From Euptelea pleiosperma (Eukaryota; Streptophyta; Magnoliopsida; Ranunculales; Eupteleaceae): a stretch of 64,000 nucleotides of DNA. The position numbers and the translations under genes are program-made. The stretch covers positions 36,361,109-36,425,108 of the forward strand of contig CM068542.1 of assembly GCA_035048495.1 (NCBI GenBank). Reading direction: 5' to 3'. Positions 11,815-24,014 of this stretch are shown here, in pieces (positions within the stretch are counted from its first letter, which is position 1; the number at the start of each line of letters is the position of its first letter). The notes beneath the pieces were generated by a model. It saw only the letters and a list, made by a program, of their open reading frames with translations. It ran no database searches and was not told the origin of the DNA.

Positions 11815-12155
11815 CTTGAAAAAAAAAAAAAAAAAAACACAACCTTACTCTTTAGGTAGCCCTTGCCCTCCCTTTTACATGTCACAATATAATAGGGGGT
11901 TGAGTCATCTCCTCAACCAAATGGGTAAGGCAAGTTGGACTCTTTTTTTTTTAAACACAGAACACGAGCATGGCCACAAAGGCTTCATAAATCAAATGCT
12001 TTTTCTTTTTTTTCTGTGAACAAGACTTAAAGCTCTGAAAAGAACCAAAACAGAGGATAAATGTTACTTGTGTCCACTGGTTGGTGTTAAGAGGGGACAT
12101 GACAAGAGGAAGTAAGAAGGATTAAGCCAATCTATTATCTATACTAAAGCTCGAC

Positions 12156-15100
12156 TGTCACACCCCAAAATCTGACACAGATCTCGAGGTGTGAGCGGTT
12201 CACCTAACAGTCTTCTTATCTATATGATTGTTACATTCCAGAGTTATAATGATAACTTCAGACGTTGATCAATAGCGAAAATAGGGTCTCAAGTATGTTG
12301 CCTATCATTTGATAATAGATTTTAGGGCAGATTTTTTTTTCCTAGATTCTAAACATGATATCCAAATATACATGAGATAAAGTAGAAGTTGAGGTATGAT
12401 GATACACATATATTATGCTGTGGTTCTATTTTGCATATACAAAATTCAAAGTAATAGAGTTAATTCTCAGCGGAGAAATAAAGCTCTACCATAATAGGAG
12501 CAAATTCTACCAACGCTGTCTCTCTGACCATATCCAATAATCTTTTTAGTTAAAATACCTCAAATCATTCTCTTTGTTTGCCAAACTCTCATCGATCCTC
12601 TGCAAAAGGTCTGGAGGTGAGTGAGCTTTTGGGGAAAAGCCCAGTAGTAGGGATGTGGTTTAAACTACTAATGATTTCATCTCCAGAGAAAAACAACTGA
12701 TAAAAACATTAAACAAAAATCATAAGACAGTAACATACATAGTTCATTGACATACAGTTACAGTTTTCGAAAAATATAATACAAGAACTTGTATTTAAAA
12801 CAATGATAATATATTGCAAATAAAAATCCGAATATATGACTTCAAAATCATGTAACTCGAATACTCAAATCTGCCAACATGTAACCACAATAATGTATAG
12901 ATAATAATTTTGATGATATAGAATTTAAAGAGATTTCACCTTAGGCTACGATCAGTATACCTGCCCCGGTCGAGGCTTATCCCAAAATTCACCGATGTGG
13001 GACACCATCGTTAGCCCCTTAACGCGGGCTGCGCGGTCTTCACCTGTCCTGATTTTCTGGCCTGGGAGCTGCCGTTTGACACCCATCGAACTCATCTGGT
13101 GCTGGTCTTACGCTGCACCCCACGTTTCCAGCTCAGGTCGCCGTTGTCCTACATTATCAAGTCGGCTAAACGTTCGACAATTGCGAAATTTCTATGGATC
13201 GAAAGAAAGTCCGGGCAGAGTTCAATCATGCCCCGCGTCTAAATGTCTATCAAGTGTGCAGTGTAACCCTCGGCTGATCCACTCGTAAACAATGCATCAT
13301 ACTGAGTTCCTCAGAAGAACCGAGACTCTAGAATAACTGCTAATATCCCATGGTTCTAATGATACCCCATCCTATCAAGATAACACATAGGTACCACCTC
13401 TATCTAAGAATCTACTGACCCTAAGCTTGCTAAAGCTTTTATTTCTATTTTAAAATTTCTTCATTAACTTTCAGAAAACCTTCTTTTTCTATTTCATTAA
13501 TTTATTTAATCACCTAGTACTCTGACATGTGTGTATGCTAGTAGGGGCCCCAACCTTGTAATCCATCTGTCCAAATCTCATCTGAAATCAACTAAAAGAA
13601 TCGGGTCCATAATGGCACCCACGGGTCCACTCGGGCACCCAAACAATGTCCAAACCATAAATCCACAATTCCACAATCCGGGTAGCCTAAGCATCCCACA
13701 CCTTCAAACGTACTAGTGATCAGGCACACCAAATCAATCTCCAAAATCTGTAACACCCATCCTTTTCTATTTTCTCAAAACTGAGTGAAAATCCACTCAT
13801 CTTCTGATAAAACTCATCCTATAATTAGTTCATGAAAAATCAAACGCTTTAAAAATAGTTGATAACAATCAAAACAAGGTTCGATAAATCATTGGAAATC
13901 AATTAAAACTCAATAAATCCAAGAGATGACAAAACTTAGTGATTCGTCAAAGCAAAAACAAAGTCAAAATCAAAAATTCACTTTAGAATTATAAAATAGT
14001 CAGAGTATAAAAATAAAATAAGATTTTAATAAATACAGCCGAAAATCTTTGTAATAGGAATTTCATTCCAAGGTAGGTTTAAAGCATAACTTTTAAAATT
14101 AAGTTTGTTCCGACGAAATTAACATAAATCGGTATGACCAATTTAGATGTTTAGCCCATACCCTAAGTGATTTACCTACCAAGTTTCAGCTTGATTATTA
14201 TTTTATATCCGTTAAATTAGATTCTTTTCCATGTGCTGTGTTTTAGCCGTATTATTTGGAGAAGTGGAATACTATGAGACCGTATAGACATTGAATCAAA
14301 TCCTTTGGTGGACCTACATGCCAAACTCATTATATATAGAAATTTCTATTCATTAGATTAAAGTAAGGTTGTTTTGAACCAAGATGCTGAAGATTATTTG
14401 GAAGAAGTGGCCCATGATTTAACCCGTTGATCGTATGGGTGGTGATTCCACGTGGGCCCACTCACATTATAAATTTTTAGTTGTTTATTTGTCCATTCTT
14501 TGTGGGTCATGTCCAAAAGGGGCCTTTCTACACCTAAGTTCACACATGGGCCTTGTGAAAGGCCCATACCCTATTTTAGATTAGATGTGATCCATGGTTT
14601 GGGACCATTGGCCATATGGATGTTGGGCCCACTCCTAGGATGTGCTACGCACTAAGTTTCAGTTGGTTGGTGATTCTCCAACCGTTGGATTCGGGTCCTT
14701 TCCATGGCTTGTTTGGGACCATAGATTTGGGGCACACTATTGAAGATCACTCACCATGCAGGCCTAATTCTAGGCGAGCCTACACACTAAATTCCAACCT
14801 GCTTATGTTTTTCTAACCATTGGATTTGTGTCCATTTCATAGCTTGTTATAAATCGGGGGTTTTAAACAGGGAGAAAGTGGCCCATAGTTTGAGACTACT
14901 GACCATATGTTGAATGGGCCAACTGATTGTGGCCATTGATTTGGTTGCTATTGGGCTCACTGATTGTGGTCTTTCATATCCAAATTCATCTTGATTAACC
15001 ATTTCTAACCATTTGATTAGAGTCTTTTTCATGGGTTGATTTTAAGCATTATTTTTTTTTTTGTTCATCATTTAGGTACAAGGATCCAACGGTTTGAAAT

Positions 15101-17940
15101 CCACCGTATTTTTTTTTTATTGTCATATACCTGAATTCTATATATTTATTTTTTTATTTGTTTATCTTATCTTCATTTATAAATTATTCTTATCATTATA
15201 TTTATTAATCTATGTTTGTTTTCTTTTTTTCTTTTTTTGTTCCCCTCTCTTTTTTTCTTTTTTTTTTCCTTTACTTTTGTCCTTTGCTTATTTTGTCCTT
15301 TGTCTCTTTTTTTTTTTTTTTTTTCATCTTCTTTGTTTCCAGCGGCACCCTACTTTGGGTGTTATTGGACGTTCATGAAAGGGGTCTTTGAGGTCGGGTA
15401 TTGGGCCGAGTTTGGGATTGTAATTGGGTCGGGTCTGGGTTAGTCTTTTTATAATGCATTTGGGTCGGGCATGGAGTAAATGGGTCGGTTCTTTTGGGCC
15501 TGCAACATGTGGGGTGCAGCCCCTGTTTTGGGTCCATTTTTTTGACTGGAAATGGTAGTCGTCGGGGCTAGTTTGTTGACTGATGTTAGATGGGATCAAA
15601 AGCTGTAAGATGGACAGGGTATGGGGTGCAAAGTGGTGGTGAGATAGGTCAGTTTTGGGGCTGCAATTGGGTTGGGGCGCAGTCCATATTTCAGATCTAT
15701 TTTAGGATCTGTTTTGCCCGGTAAAACAGAGTGCATTTTGGGCTGCAGCCATGCACGTTTTTGGGTGTCAATTTGGACCAAGTTAGGGGTCGTTTTGAGT
15801 GTCAAATAGGGTGTAAATGGGGGCTGTTATGGGGATTGAAATCAAGTGTGAAACATGGACTGATTTGTGGACTATTTTAAGTGAAAAAAAAGTGCATCTT
15901 TGTAATGCAAACAGTCCAGTCTTAGGTTGGTAATAGGGTGTAAGTTTGGAGGTACAATAAAGATTGAAATTAATGGAAAATATGAACAAATTGGTGTAAA
16001 ATATGGATTTAAAACAATGCAAAGTAGTGCTTAAACTTATGTACAACAGTGTGCATATTAAAAATAGAATTTCAGCAAACAAAATATAACAAATAGATGA
16101 ACTATACGAGCAATAATTCAAAGAAAGAAATCAATCCAAAATGAAGTGAAATCATGTGAAAGATTTAAACCACCTACTTGATTTGTCTTAGGTGAGTTGA
16201 GCAAGATCCCATCGTAGGCTTCTTCAAGCATAAGCAATCCTCTCCCTTGATCTCCTCCATATATCTCTCTCTCTCTCTCTAGCCTTCTCTTAAACTTGAG
16301 ATTTCAAGTTCTCTCTTTGGCTTCCACAACAAGCCAACAAATTCTCCTCACTTTCCTTTTATTCCCTTCGGTTGGCTTCTTTGAGAAGCCACCAAAATCC
16401 ATATGCTTATTTTCACTTTTTTTTTTTGCTTTATAGAGTAAAACTTGTGTCACAAGATGTTGTGACGGAAGCCAGTCACAGCACTCAATGCGAGCCACGT
16501 GGCACACGATCAGAGGGAGATGACCGTATGGATGTTTGCCCAGTCCCTCGGTGGACCTACGAACCAAAAATCAGCCTGATTAGTGGTTTAAAACCTTTGG
16601 ATTTTTGCACCCAAATAACGCTCAATAATGCTCAAATTCCTACCATTAAAATCAACCCATGAAAATAACTTCAATAAAATCAGTTAGAAATCACTAATCA
16701 AGCTGATTTTTTGTGTACCGGTCCACCGAGTGACTGGACAAACATCCATACGGTCATCATCCTCTAATAGTATGCCAAGTGGCTCGTATTGAATGCTGTG
16801 ACCGGCTTCCGTCACAACATCTTGTGACACAAGTTTTACTCACCGACCTTTTGTTTTCTAGGATTTCATTGTTTTATTACACATGTAATATGTAAATCTA
16901 TATTATATATAATATAAATTATGTGAAATGATGGGAGATGATGTCATAAAGGTGACATCACAACTATGGTAGAAAAGCAATCCACGTGTCTTCCACAAAA
17001 GTCTACTTTAGTCCCAAGTTACCTTTTGGACATGATACGGTGGCGCTCCATCAATTGCGTGTCTCTCGACCCTACCTTTAGTGTATGCATCGAAATTGCG
17101 CGATCCATGCGCATGTGGAGATCGTAGGATTGGGTCTCCTAAGGTTAAAATGATGAGTCGAGTCCCATGGCTGCCTCCGTTTGGCCAAATTCTGTATGGT
17201 TCCACCCGAATAGACTGTTTTTTGCTTCTATTCTAGTTTTGACTCTCGCATTCCGATAAAGTACTGCTATTGCAGCTAAAACTTCTAAAGAGTTTCAACA
17301 AATGCTATGTATACCTATCTTAGGGTAAAACGACGTCACGGATCATATGGTGATGTCCGTTCGGCCAAATTCTTAACAGATTAGTCAGAACTAGCTAACA
17401 TGCTCCGATTCCGCTTTTGCTTCAAATATTGACGACACCTGGTTTGAGCTATACTATCCTATAATGGCAGATCATGTCTGACCAAAATATTTGATTTGAT
17501 AAATCCAATGTACTACTGCATTTTTGATCAATTACTTGCCACAATTCTCAAGAAAATTCATACATTTATCATTCGTTCTAAAATCGACCCTGATTTATTG
17601 TATTGCTTAGAGAATGATGTACAACTTTATTGACGGTCTCAGCCAGTACTGGGTGTACCCTACTTAGGGAAATTCGATATGCCATAACCCATGGTGAAGT
17701 CTGTTCAGTCCAATTTCATTTGTGTCTTGTCACACAATACCCAATACATTCTCACTCTCGTTCGTATTCGCACTAAAATTCCCAAAAACGTCTAATAAGG
17801 TTACTGAGTAACTTCCGATCATTTATTAGGATATTTTTATTTCTATTAATTTTACTACTTCCAGCTTGCCTAGGGCTCGGATCACGAGAATTTAATTCTT
17901 AAAATCAATCCGACGGTTATAAATTTCTCGGGGTTTTACA
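12156..17940. mobile_element. LTR-retrotransposon insertion, probably a very long solo LTR
   Basis: It starts TGTCACACCCC and ends GGGGTTTTACA, flanked by TCGAC (12151-12155) and TCGGC (17941-17945). The empty site 'aaagctcgaccctgttgagg' is preserved at 36605-36624 in the sister Helitron. No gag or pol frame is recognisable in 5.8 kb. It is therefore either an unusually long solo LTR (chromovirus LTRs can be several kb) or a non-coding LARD-like element; I could not find an internal LTR copy. A GAGTAAAACTT MITE (16436-16841) is nested in it. CT-rich low-complexity sequence lies at 15105-15345. Confidence 0.7.
16436..16841. mobile_element. MITE with GAGTAAAACTT ends, 'CACAAGATGTTGTGAC' core type
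   Basis: The left end GAGTAAAACTTGTGTCACAA is mirrored by TTGTGACACAAGTTTTACTC. Both arms, about 200 bp each, can pair along almost their full length ('gtatggatgtttg' with 'caaacatccatac'). It is the cleanest copy of this family in the window. No obvious target duplication is seen. Confidence 0.8.
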
Positions 17941-18234
17941 TCGGCACTGTTGATGTGGCGCTCTCCCCATCTTTTTTCCAACGTTTTTCCCAAAAATATC
18001 CCATATGCAAGCCTTTTTCCTGTTAGACCATCCATTTGCCAAAACATCTCTCCCTCTCGCCCAAACAATCGAGAAACATTAAATTTGAAATAACTAAAAC
18101 GTCTTCTTCTTTCCCTTTTGTTATTTTCCAAAACTTCCATCCTTTCTCAAAACTTCGCCCATAAATTTCTCTCCTAAAACGACTCATCGGTTCTCAAAAC
18201 ATCTCTCATAAATATGATCTTAGAAATCTATATA

Positions 18235-19798
18235 TCTATACTATAGCAGAGAAGTGGACAACGTTCTTCTCTCTCCTCCACATCAAGTTGACGTGGCACT
18301 CTCCTCATGCAAAGTGCCATGTCAACAAGTCTCAGTGCCATGTCAGCCACCTCTAATTACCTCAACCAAAACGTCTCTACTTCAATTAAATTTAGAAGCT
18401 TAATTTAAATAAAATAATTTATTTCTCAAACCAAAACGTTTTTCATTCTTCATTCAAAATTAATGACATGAAAAATATTTTTAAGATCTCTCTCTCGGTT
18501 GCCTAAAATATCTCTACAAGGGAAATCAAAATAAAACAACTCACCTCATGTAGAGCGCCACATCAGCAACCTAATTAACTTTCTATCCCCTCCATTCTCT
18601 CTCAATAGGTGCATTAAAAAAAAAAACTATTGGCATTTCAAAATCCTTACATTAAATAGAAACAATAATAAATAAAAGTCATATACATTAAATAAAAAGT
18701 TAATCAACCCCTACCATTTATTGAATCGCAACCATGCAGCTTACCAAAACTGCCTTTTATAATTTACATTAGATAAAAAGTTATTCAACCGCTGCCATTT
18801 ATAAAATGCCAACCATAGATCTTAGCAAAACGTGCCTTTTATAGCTTTTTCTTTCCAAAATAGCTTTTCCCTTACCCAACCATCTCATTCTCCCATAAAC
18901 GTCTCTTGCTTTTTCGGTAACATCTCTCCCTTGCCCAAAGACGTTTCAAGTTTCAACACGTCTTTCCATCTCTCAAAACTAATCATGCACGTTATATAGA
19001 ATCATCCAGAATCGAAAGGAAAAGCATGAGAAGAAGATCAGAGGCTCATGTACGAGCTTGAGTAATGTCATTAATAGCATACGTGCACAACAAGTGAGTT
19101 TTCAGAAAGATTGGAGGCTTTGAAAAATCTAATTCCTACAAAAAAAAAAAAGAGGTAGAAGAAGGGTGTTTTCAGTGGTGGTGTTGTTGTTATTAGTGAC
19201 GATGGACAAAGTTGTGCTTGAGATCAGTCTGTCATTGAATGATTTGTTTGTTGATTGGAGGGTTTTTTTTTTCCTTCTATAGATGAAGATGTTAGTTTTT
19301 TGCTTCTTTTTTCTTCCATTAACAGAGATGCATGTAAGCAAAATGTTTCATTTTTCAGGAGCGTGAGAAGAGGGACATGAAATAATTGTAAAATTTGTAA
19401 TCTCAAACCATTTTTTGAACTTCACTTTTTTCTCTTATTCTAATATTTTTGGTGGTTTATAGTCTGTATTTTTTTTTTTCCGATTATGATATTGTGTAGT
19501 TGCAAAGCTTTCAATTTCTTGAGTCCAACAAACTGAATGATGTGAAAATCCATGTATCTCTTTATTGTTGTTTTGTTTTGGAATTTTTTCATGAGCGTTA
19601 CAATTCATCATTAGACCATTAAAATCACCGTCCAATGTATAGGGTTTCAGCATTAATTTGTCATTTATTTAGAAGTAATATTTTATAAATTAAAAATAAT
19701 ATTATTATTTCTCACACTTATATTTATTGTATATTACTATTACTATTTTTTATTTTTTATTTATTCGCCCATGCTTTAGCACGGGCCAATGACACTAG
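18235..19798 (+). mobile_element. Helitron, inner copy
   Basis: The 5' end TCTATACTATAGCAGAG is preceded by A. The 3' end shows the hairpin GCCCATGCTTTAGCACGGGC, then CAATGACACTAG, then T. The order of the ends (outer 5', inner 5', inner 3', outer 3') can only be parsed as nesting. There is no helicase or captured exon that I can recognise. Confidence 0.75.
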
Positions 19799-20879
19799 TT
19801 TCATATCAAATGTTCCTAAAACGACTCTAATTAATTTCTTTCAAATCAAGATTTCCTAAAATGACGCATTAATTTCCTTCACTATTTCTTAAACTTTCAC
19901 AGTTTCTTAAAGTCTCTAAGAAAATAACCTATTTATTCAATTCTTAAAAACTTGACATGGTACTCTCTTCATTCATAGAGAGATTCGGAATCCCCTTATT
20001 GTCTCCTTCAAATCCTCTACAGAATCTCTCTGTGTTCAAGCCTCGTGAAAGGGAGAGATGAATACATCGAGAGTTCTGCGTAATCTAAGCATCCAGCCAT
20101 TCGCCGAACTAGAGATTCTCCGATGGTTGCAATATTTTGTTGCTGCATCTTCTGTACGTCAAAAACACTTCCATATTTTAGAACTTAAAATTTTACTTTT
20201 TTGTTTTTACTTTTGGATTTAAACTTAGAATTTTGTTGTTGCAAGGATTCAAATTCATTTTGGAATGTCAATCAACATGGAGATTGGGGATAGCAGTCTA
20301 TATTAGCAAGATAGAATTGAAGAAGAACAGATTTGTTGGTTTGAGTTCAGAATTTTGAAGATAATATTGTTTGTTAGTGAAGATCTTACAATTGTGGAAA
20401 GAGAGCCAATGGATTTGTGTATTTCAATCTCACTCGCCAACGAACAGACTAACCCAGCTAAATCGTGTCTCTCTCTCATCTATATCCTTAAAATGGATTG
20501 GTACATGATTATTTTTTTGAGAAGACAAACATGCATGAGAATGGGGAAAACCGGTTTGCATTGCCTCCCCGTTTCCTTAATTACATGTGTCATTAGCGTT
20601 GGACAATACAATTATCTCCCTAAAATCTCTATGCATCCATAAAATCCCTCTACCTATTATTATGTAACTTAATTGCTATCTTTTCTCCATCAAATGTTTA
20701 CACAAATAAAAGATTATAAAAAAATGCAATTAATTTCATAATCAATGACCATAATAAAAATTAAATTTTTTACATTCTATAAGTATCAAAAAAAGAAATA
20801 ATTGTACATTAAAAATTTATTTTTATAGAATTATTTTTTTTTACTATGCCTGTGCTAAGCACGGGCTATTGATTCCTAG

Positions 20880-21275
20880 TTTAAGGTCTAAAGGGCAACT
20901 ACATCACTTCTGACTTACAAAATTTAATTGGGTTTCAATGAAGTTGATTGTTCCAATGCACCATTCAGTTGGTTTGTTTCAAAAATTATAATTCAAAACA
21001 TCTAATTTTAGCCAATATGGTCACCATGTCGCAGTAATATGAACACTGGTATGCTTTGTACTGCCTCATGTCAGTCTTGTTAGCTCTTTTTGCCGAAGCA
21101 CATAATTTAAGAGGAAAACATATGACGACAACTAGTAACATATAAGTTCATGGAGTGTTAATTAACACGGCTCATGACCAGGGTCTTCACAGTTCTTCAA
21201 GTGCGTGACGTGCATCTGCAACTGAAGGAATCACTCTACAATGTTGATCACTCATCCCCTAAGAGCCCCAGCTCT
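20880..21275. other. Upstream flank of BAHD A, no gene recognised
   Basis: Non-coding sequence between the outer Helitron and the BAHD A promoter region. It contains no repeat that I can link to other parts of the window. Confidence 0.4.
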
Positions 21276-21294
21276 CCCCCCCCCCCCCCCCCCC
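21276..21294. repeat. Homopolymer of 19 C
   Basis: An uninterrupted C run lies about 160 bp 5' of the BAHD A start. Its length may be unreliable in an assembly. Confidence 0.9.
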
Positions 21295-21451
21295 ATGCGG
21301 TCAGTCGGCCAAGGTGGCAGCGGTGACTACCACATATGTCTCGCCCATTTAATTCCATCCGGACGTCCTTAGCTTCTAGCCTACAGAAATTCAATTTCCG
21401 ACAGCACGGCAGCACCCCATATTCTTGCTAATTGAGCCTTGTGACATCTCC

Positions 21452-22798
21452 ATGGCCTCTCCTTCGGCGGTTCGTCAAATCTCGAGATGCACCATAAGAC
21501 CACAGCGTATGCCGGAAGAAGCCCAGCAGCCTTGCAATTTGACGGCATGGGATTTATCCATGCTCACCGGAACATATATTCAAGAGGGTCTCCTCTTCCC
21601 CAAACCACCACTTTCCCATACAATCAGCCTCCTCCTTGACACACTTAAGGATTCTCTCTCGTGCACTCTCGTTCACTTCTTCCCCCTTGCCGGCCGCCTC
21701 GCAACCAAAAAGGACGACCACCTACCTTCCTAAATTATCTTCATAGACTGCACTGATGCTCCTGGAGTCGAATTCATACATGCCGCTGCAGACGTAACGA
21801 TATCCGACATACTCACCCCGATCGATGTGCCAATCATTGTAAATTCGATGTTCCAGCTCAACGGAGCTGTCAACCATGACGGCCACACCATGCCGTTGCT
21901 CTCGGTGCAGGTGACCGAGCTGGTGGACGGCATCTTCGTCGGGTTATCTTTCAACCACGTTGTTGGCGATGGAAGCCCTTTCTGGCACTTCATGAATTCA
22001 TGGTCGGAGATTTGTAGATCTAGAGGAGACCCGGAAAGTATCTCACGCCCACCCATCATCAAACGTTGGTTTCCCGACGGCCATGGTCCAAACATCAACC
22101 TTCCTTTCTCCCACTCAGACGAGTTCATAGACAGGTTAACCCCGCCACTGTTCAGAAAGAGAATCTTCCATTTCTCATCTCAATCCATCGCGAAACTGAA
22201 AGCGAAGGCCAACCAGGAGTGCAACACCGACAAGATCTCCTCCTTCCAGTCTCTCTGTGCGCTCTTGTGGAGGTCGATGATCTGGGCACGTCATCTACCT
22301 GGTGATCAGACAACCGGATGCCTAATGACGATCGATTATCGAACGAGATTGCATCCTCCCTTGTCTCAGGAATACCTTGGCAATTGTGTTCATGCGGTTT
22401 ACGCGTCCGGAACTGCGGGCGAGCTGGTCGACCATGATCTTGGTTGTGCTGCGTGGCTGTTGCATCAAGGTGTCGTCGGCCACGACGACGGTGTAGTGCG
22501 CAAGAATTTTGAGGCGTGGGTTAAGGCTCCTATGGTTCGCCATATTGGCCGGTCAATCACTAAAAGTTCGATTTTAATTGCGGGCTCGCCCAGGTTCGAT
22601 GCATAAGGGATCAATTTCGGGTGGGGAAAAGCCAGTCGCGGTTCGTAGCGCGTTTTCCAACAGGTTCGACGGAATGGTTACATCGTACGCGGGTCGCGAG
22701 GTGGAGGAAGTGTGGATATGGAGGTGTGCCTGTTGCCGGAGACGATGAGCGCTCTCGAGTCAGATGAGGAGTTCATGGGTTTTGTTGTCGATCTCTGA
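21452..22798 (+). pseudogene. BAHD acyltransferase pseudogene A
   Basis: It is homologous end to end with the intact BAHD C gene. The start ATG (context ccATGG) gives MASPSAVRQIS. The HXXXD motif is present as HVVGD. Two tyrosine codons have become TAA: codon 94 (21731-21733) and codon 385 (22604-22606), the latter just before the structural NFGWG motif. About 20 bases further an extra A (near 22628) shifts the frame, and a missing base in the G-rich stretch near 22700 restores it, so the original ending VVDL and its stop are kept. No frame could give a full protein. The CT tract (22870-22887) and flank match BAHD C. BAHD enzymes move an acyl group from CoA thioesters to alcohols or amines in the cytosol; this copy should be inactive. 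Confidence 0.93.
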
Positions 22799-23288
22799 GT
22801 CCTGAATCCTGTCGACCAGTAGCCGAACGCTGGCGTTCGTGATGTCAAGTAATAACGGAAAAAGATATGCTCTCTCTCTCTCTCTCATCAAGAACGCTGC
22901 AAGCAACTCTTTCGGGTCGGTCCTGGTAGCTATTTCACTATTTTCAGCGTTTTGACCATTTTCGTCTCGAATTTTTCATTTACATCAATGGCTAGAAATT
23001 ACCAGGCTAATTTTTGTGTATGTCAACTCTGTGGTTGGTCAAGCATTTATGGATAATTGGGTCCAAAAGTCGCCACGTGTTGTTCTCTCAGATCTAGGCG
23101 ATCGAGTTTGAGAGATGCGATTCTTTTTCCCGTAATAAGATGTCACCAGTAGTATATTATAATGGTTGCTTCAAGGTGAATATTTTTTTGCTCCAGTCGA
23201 TCACTGGCCCTACCTAACATATTTTAATGGGCCCACAGAACCCATGAATGTTTAGCTCACCCATTTGTGGATATAGACACCAAAAATC

Positions 23289-23510
23289 GAGTAAAACTTC
23301 GATGACAGGGCAGCAGATCACGGCACCTGGATTTTGTACGGTTGGACCACATCGGCCCCACCGCACACGTACGCAGGTTAACGTTTTGACAAAAAGCACT
23401 AAGTACTCACCTGCGTAGACGAGGTGACTAGTCCGTACAAAATAACATGCCGAGATCTGCTGCCCTGTCATCTCCTTCGATGACAGGGCCCGGTCATCAA
23501 AGTTTTATCC
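23289..23510. mobile_element. MITE with GAGTAAAACTT ends and perfect 9-bp duplication
   Basis: It starts GAGTAAAACTTCGATGACAG and ends CATCAAAGTTTTATCC, flanked by CCAAAAATC on both sides (23280-23288 and 23511-23519). The paralogous locus after BAHD C (about 47698) has a single CCAAAAATC and no insertion. A 9-bp duplication points to a Mutator-type transposase. Confidence 0.88.
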
Positions 23511-23838
23511 CCAAAAATCTGGTTGATTGATGATTTCTAGCAGTTGAATATAGTATCCAAAAAACATGTTTGAATCTGACGATTAGAATCACTCTTAAAA
23601 TATTGCTAAATTTTAATCATGGTTGAAAAAAATAGGATTGGCGTCTGGATCCGGGGGGAGTGGGGGTGCTGATCCCGATCCGGATCGGAGGGTGGATTCT
23701 CGGATTGTCGTGCTCGAGATGACGTGAGGGTTATTCATGAACAGTACATCTCAGGCGAGACAACCCCATTATCATCTCGATGACCACCAATCCAGATCGT
23801 CCGAGAATTCGAACCATGATTCTAATGGCTAGAGATAT

Positions 23839-24014
23839 GAGTAAAACTTCTGTCACAATCGAATTCCAAATCACACAATCACAGCCAATGAGTTCTCGGC
23901 ACGTACACCTAAAAGCAAAAGCACATGGGTAATGTAAAGCACTTGTGTACGTGCCGAGAACTCATTGGCTTGTGATTGTGTAATTTACGATTTCGTGTGA
24001 TAGAAGTTTTACTC
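23839..24014. mobile_element. Short MITE, same ends, unrelated core, perfect 9-bp duplication
   Basis: GAGTAAAACTTCTGTCACAA and AGAAGTTTTACTC form the ends. The core is a palindrome around 'ccaatgagttctcggcacgt'. TAGAGATAT flanks both sides (23830-23838, 24015-24023), and the C-unit paralogue (about 48035) is uninterrupted. The core differs from the 23289 element although the ends are the same. A second, decayed copy is at 56212-56360. Confidence 0.88.

Larger units (their letters stand above)
12138..20879 (+). mobile_element. Helitron, outer copy, carrying two nested insertions
   Basis: The 5' end is TCTATACTAAAGCTCGAC, preceded by A. The 3' end has the hairpin GCCTGTGCTAAGCACGGGC followed by TATTGATTCCTAG and then T. 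These are the Helitron hallmarks: 5'-TC, a 3' hairpin about 10 bases before CTAG-3', and insertion between A and T. Removing the LTR insertion (12156-17940) and the inner Helitron (18235-19798) leaves roughly 1.4 kb. No Rep/helicase is seen, so it is non-autonomous. The same 5' end occurs at 36597. Confidence 0.75.

Noticed and set aside
12995..13288. 97-codon frame inside the 12-18 kb LTR insertion
   Set aside because: No recognised domain and within a TSD-bounded LTR insertion; most likely chance.
15094..15443. Possible membrane protein (F/L-rich frames)
   Set aside because: They come from a T- and TTC-rich low-complexity tract; hydrophobicity is a by-product of poly-T.
20355..20642. 95-codon frame as a possible gene captured by a Helitron
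   Set aside because: No domain or exon-like structure that I can recognise; capture cannot be supported from the sequence alone.
21730..22128. Antisense open frames along all BAHD copies (132-codon type, also at 31439 and 46072)
   Set aside because: They recur at the same place opposite each gene copy and reflect codon bias of the sense strand, not independent genes.
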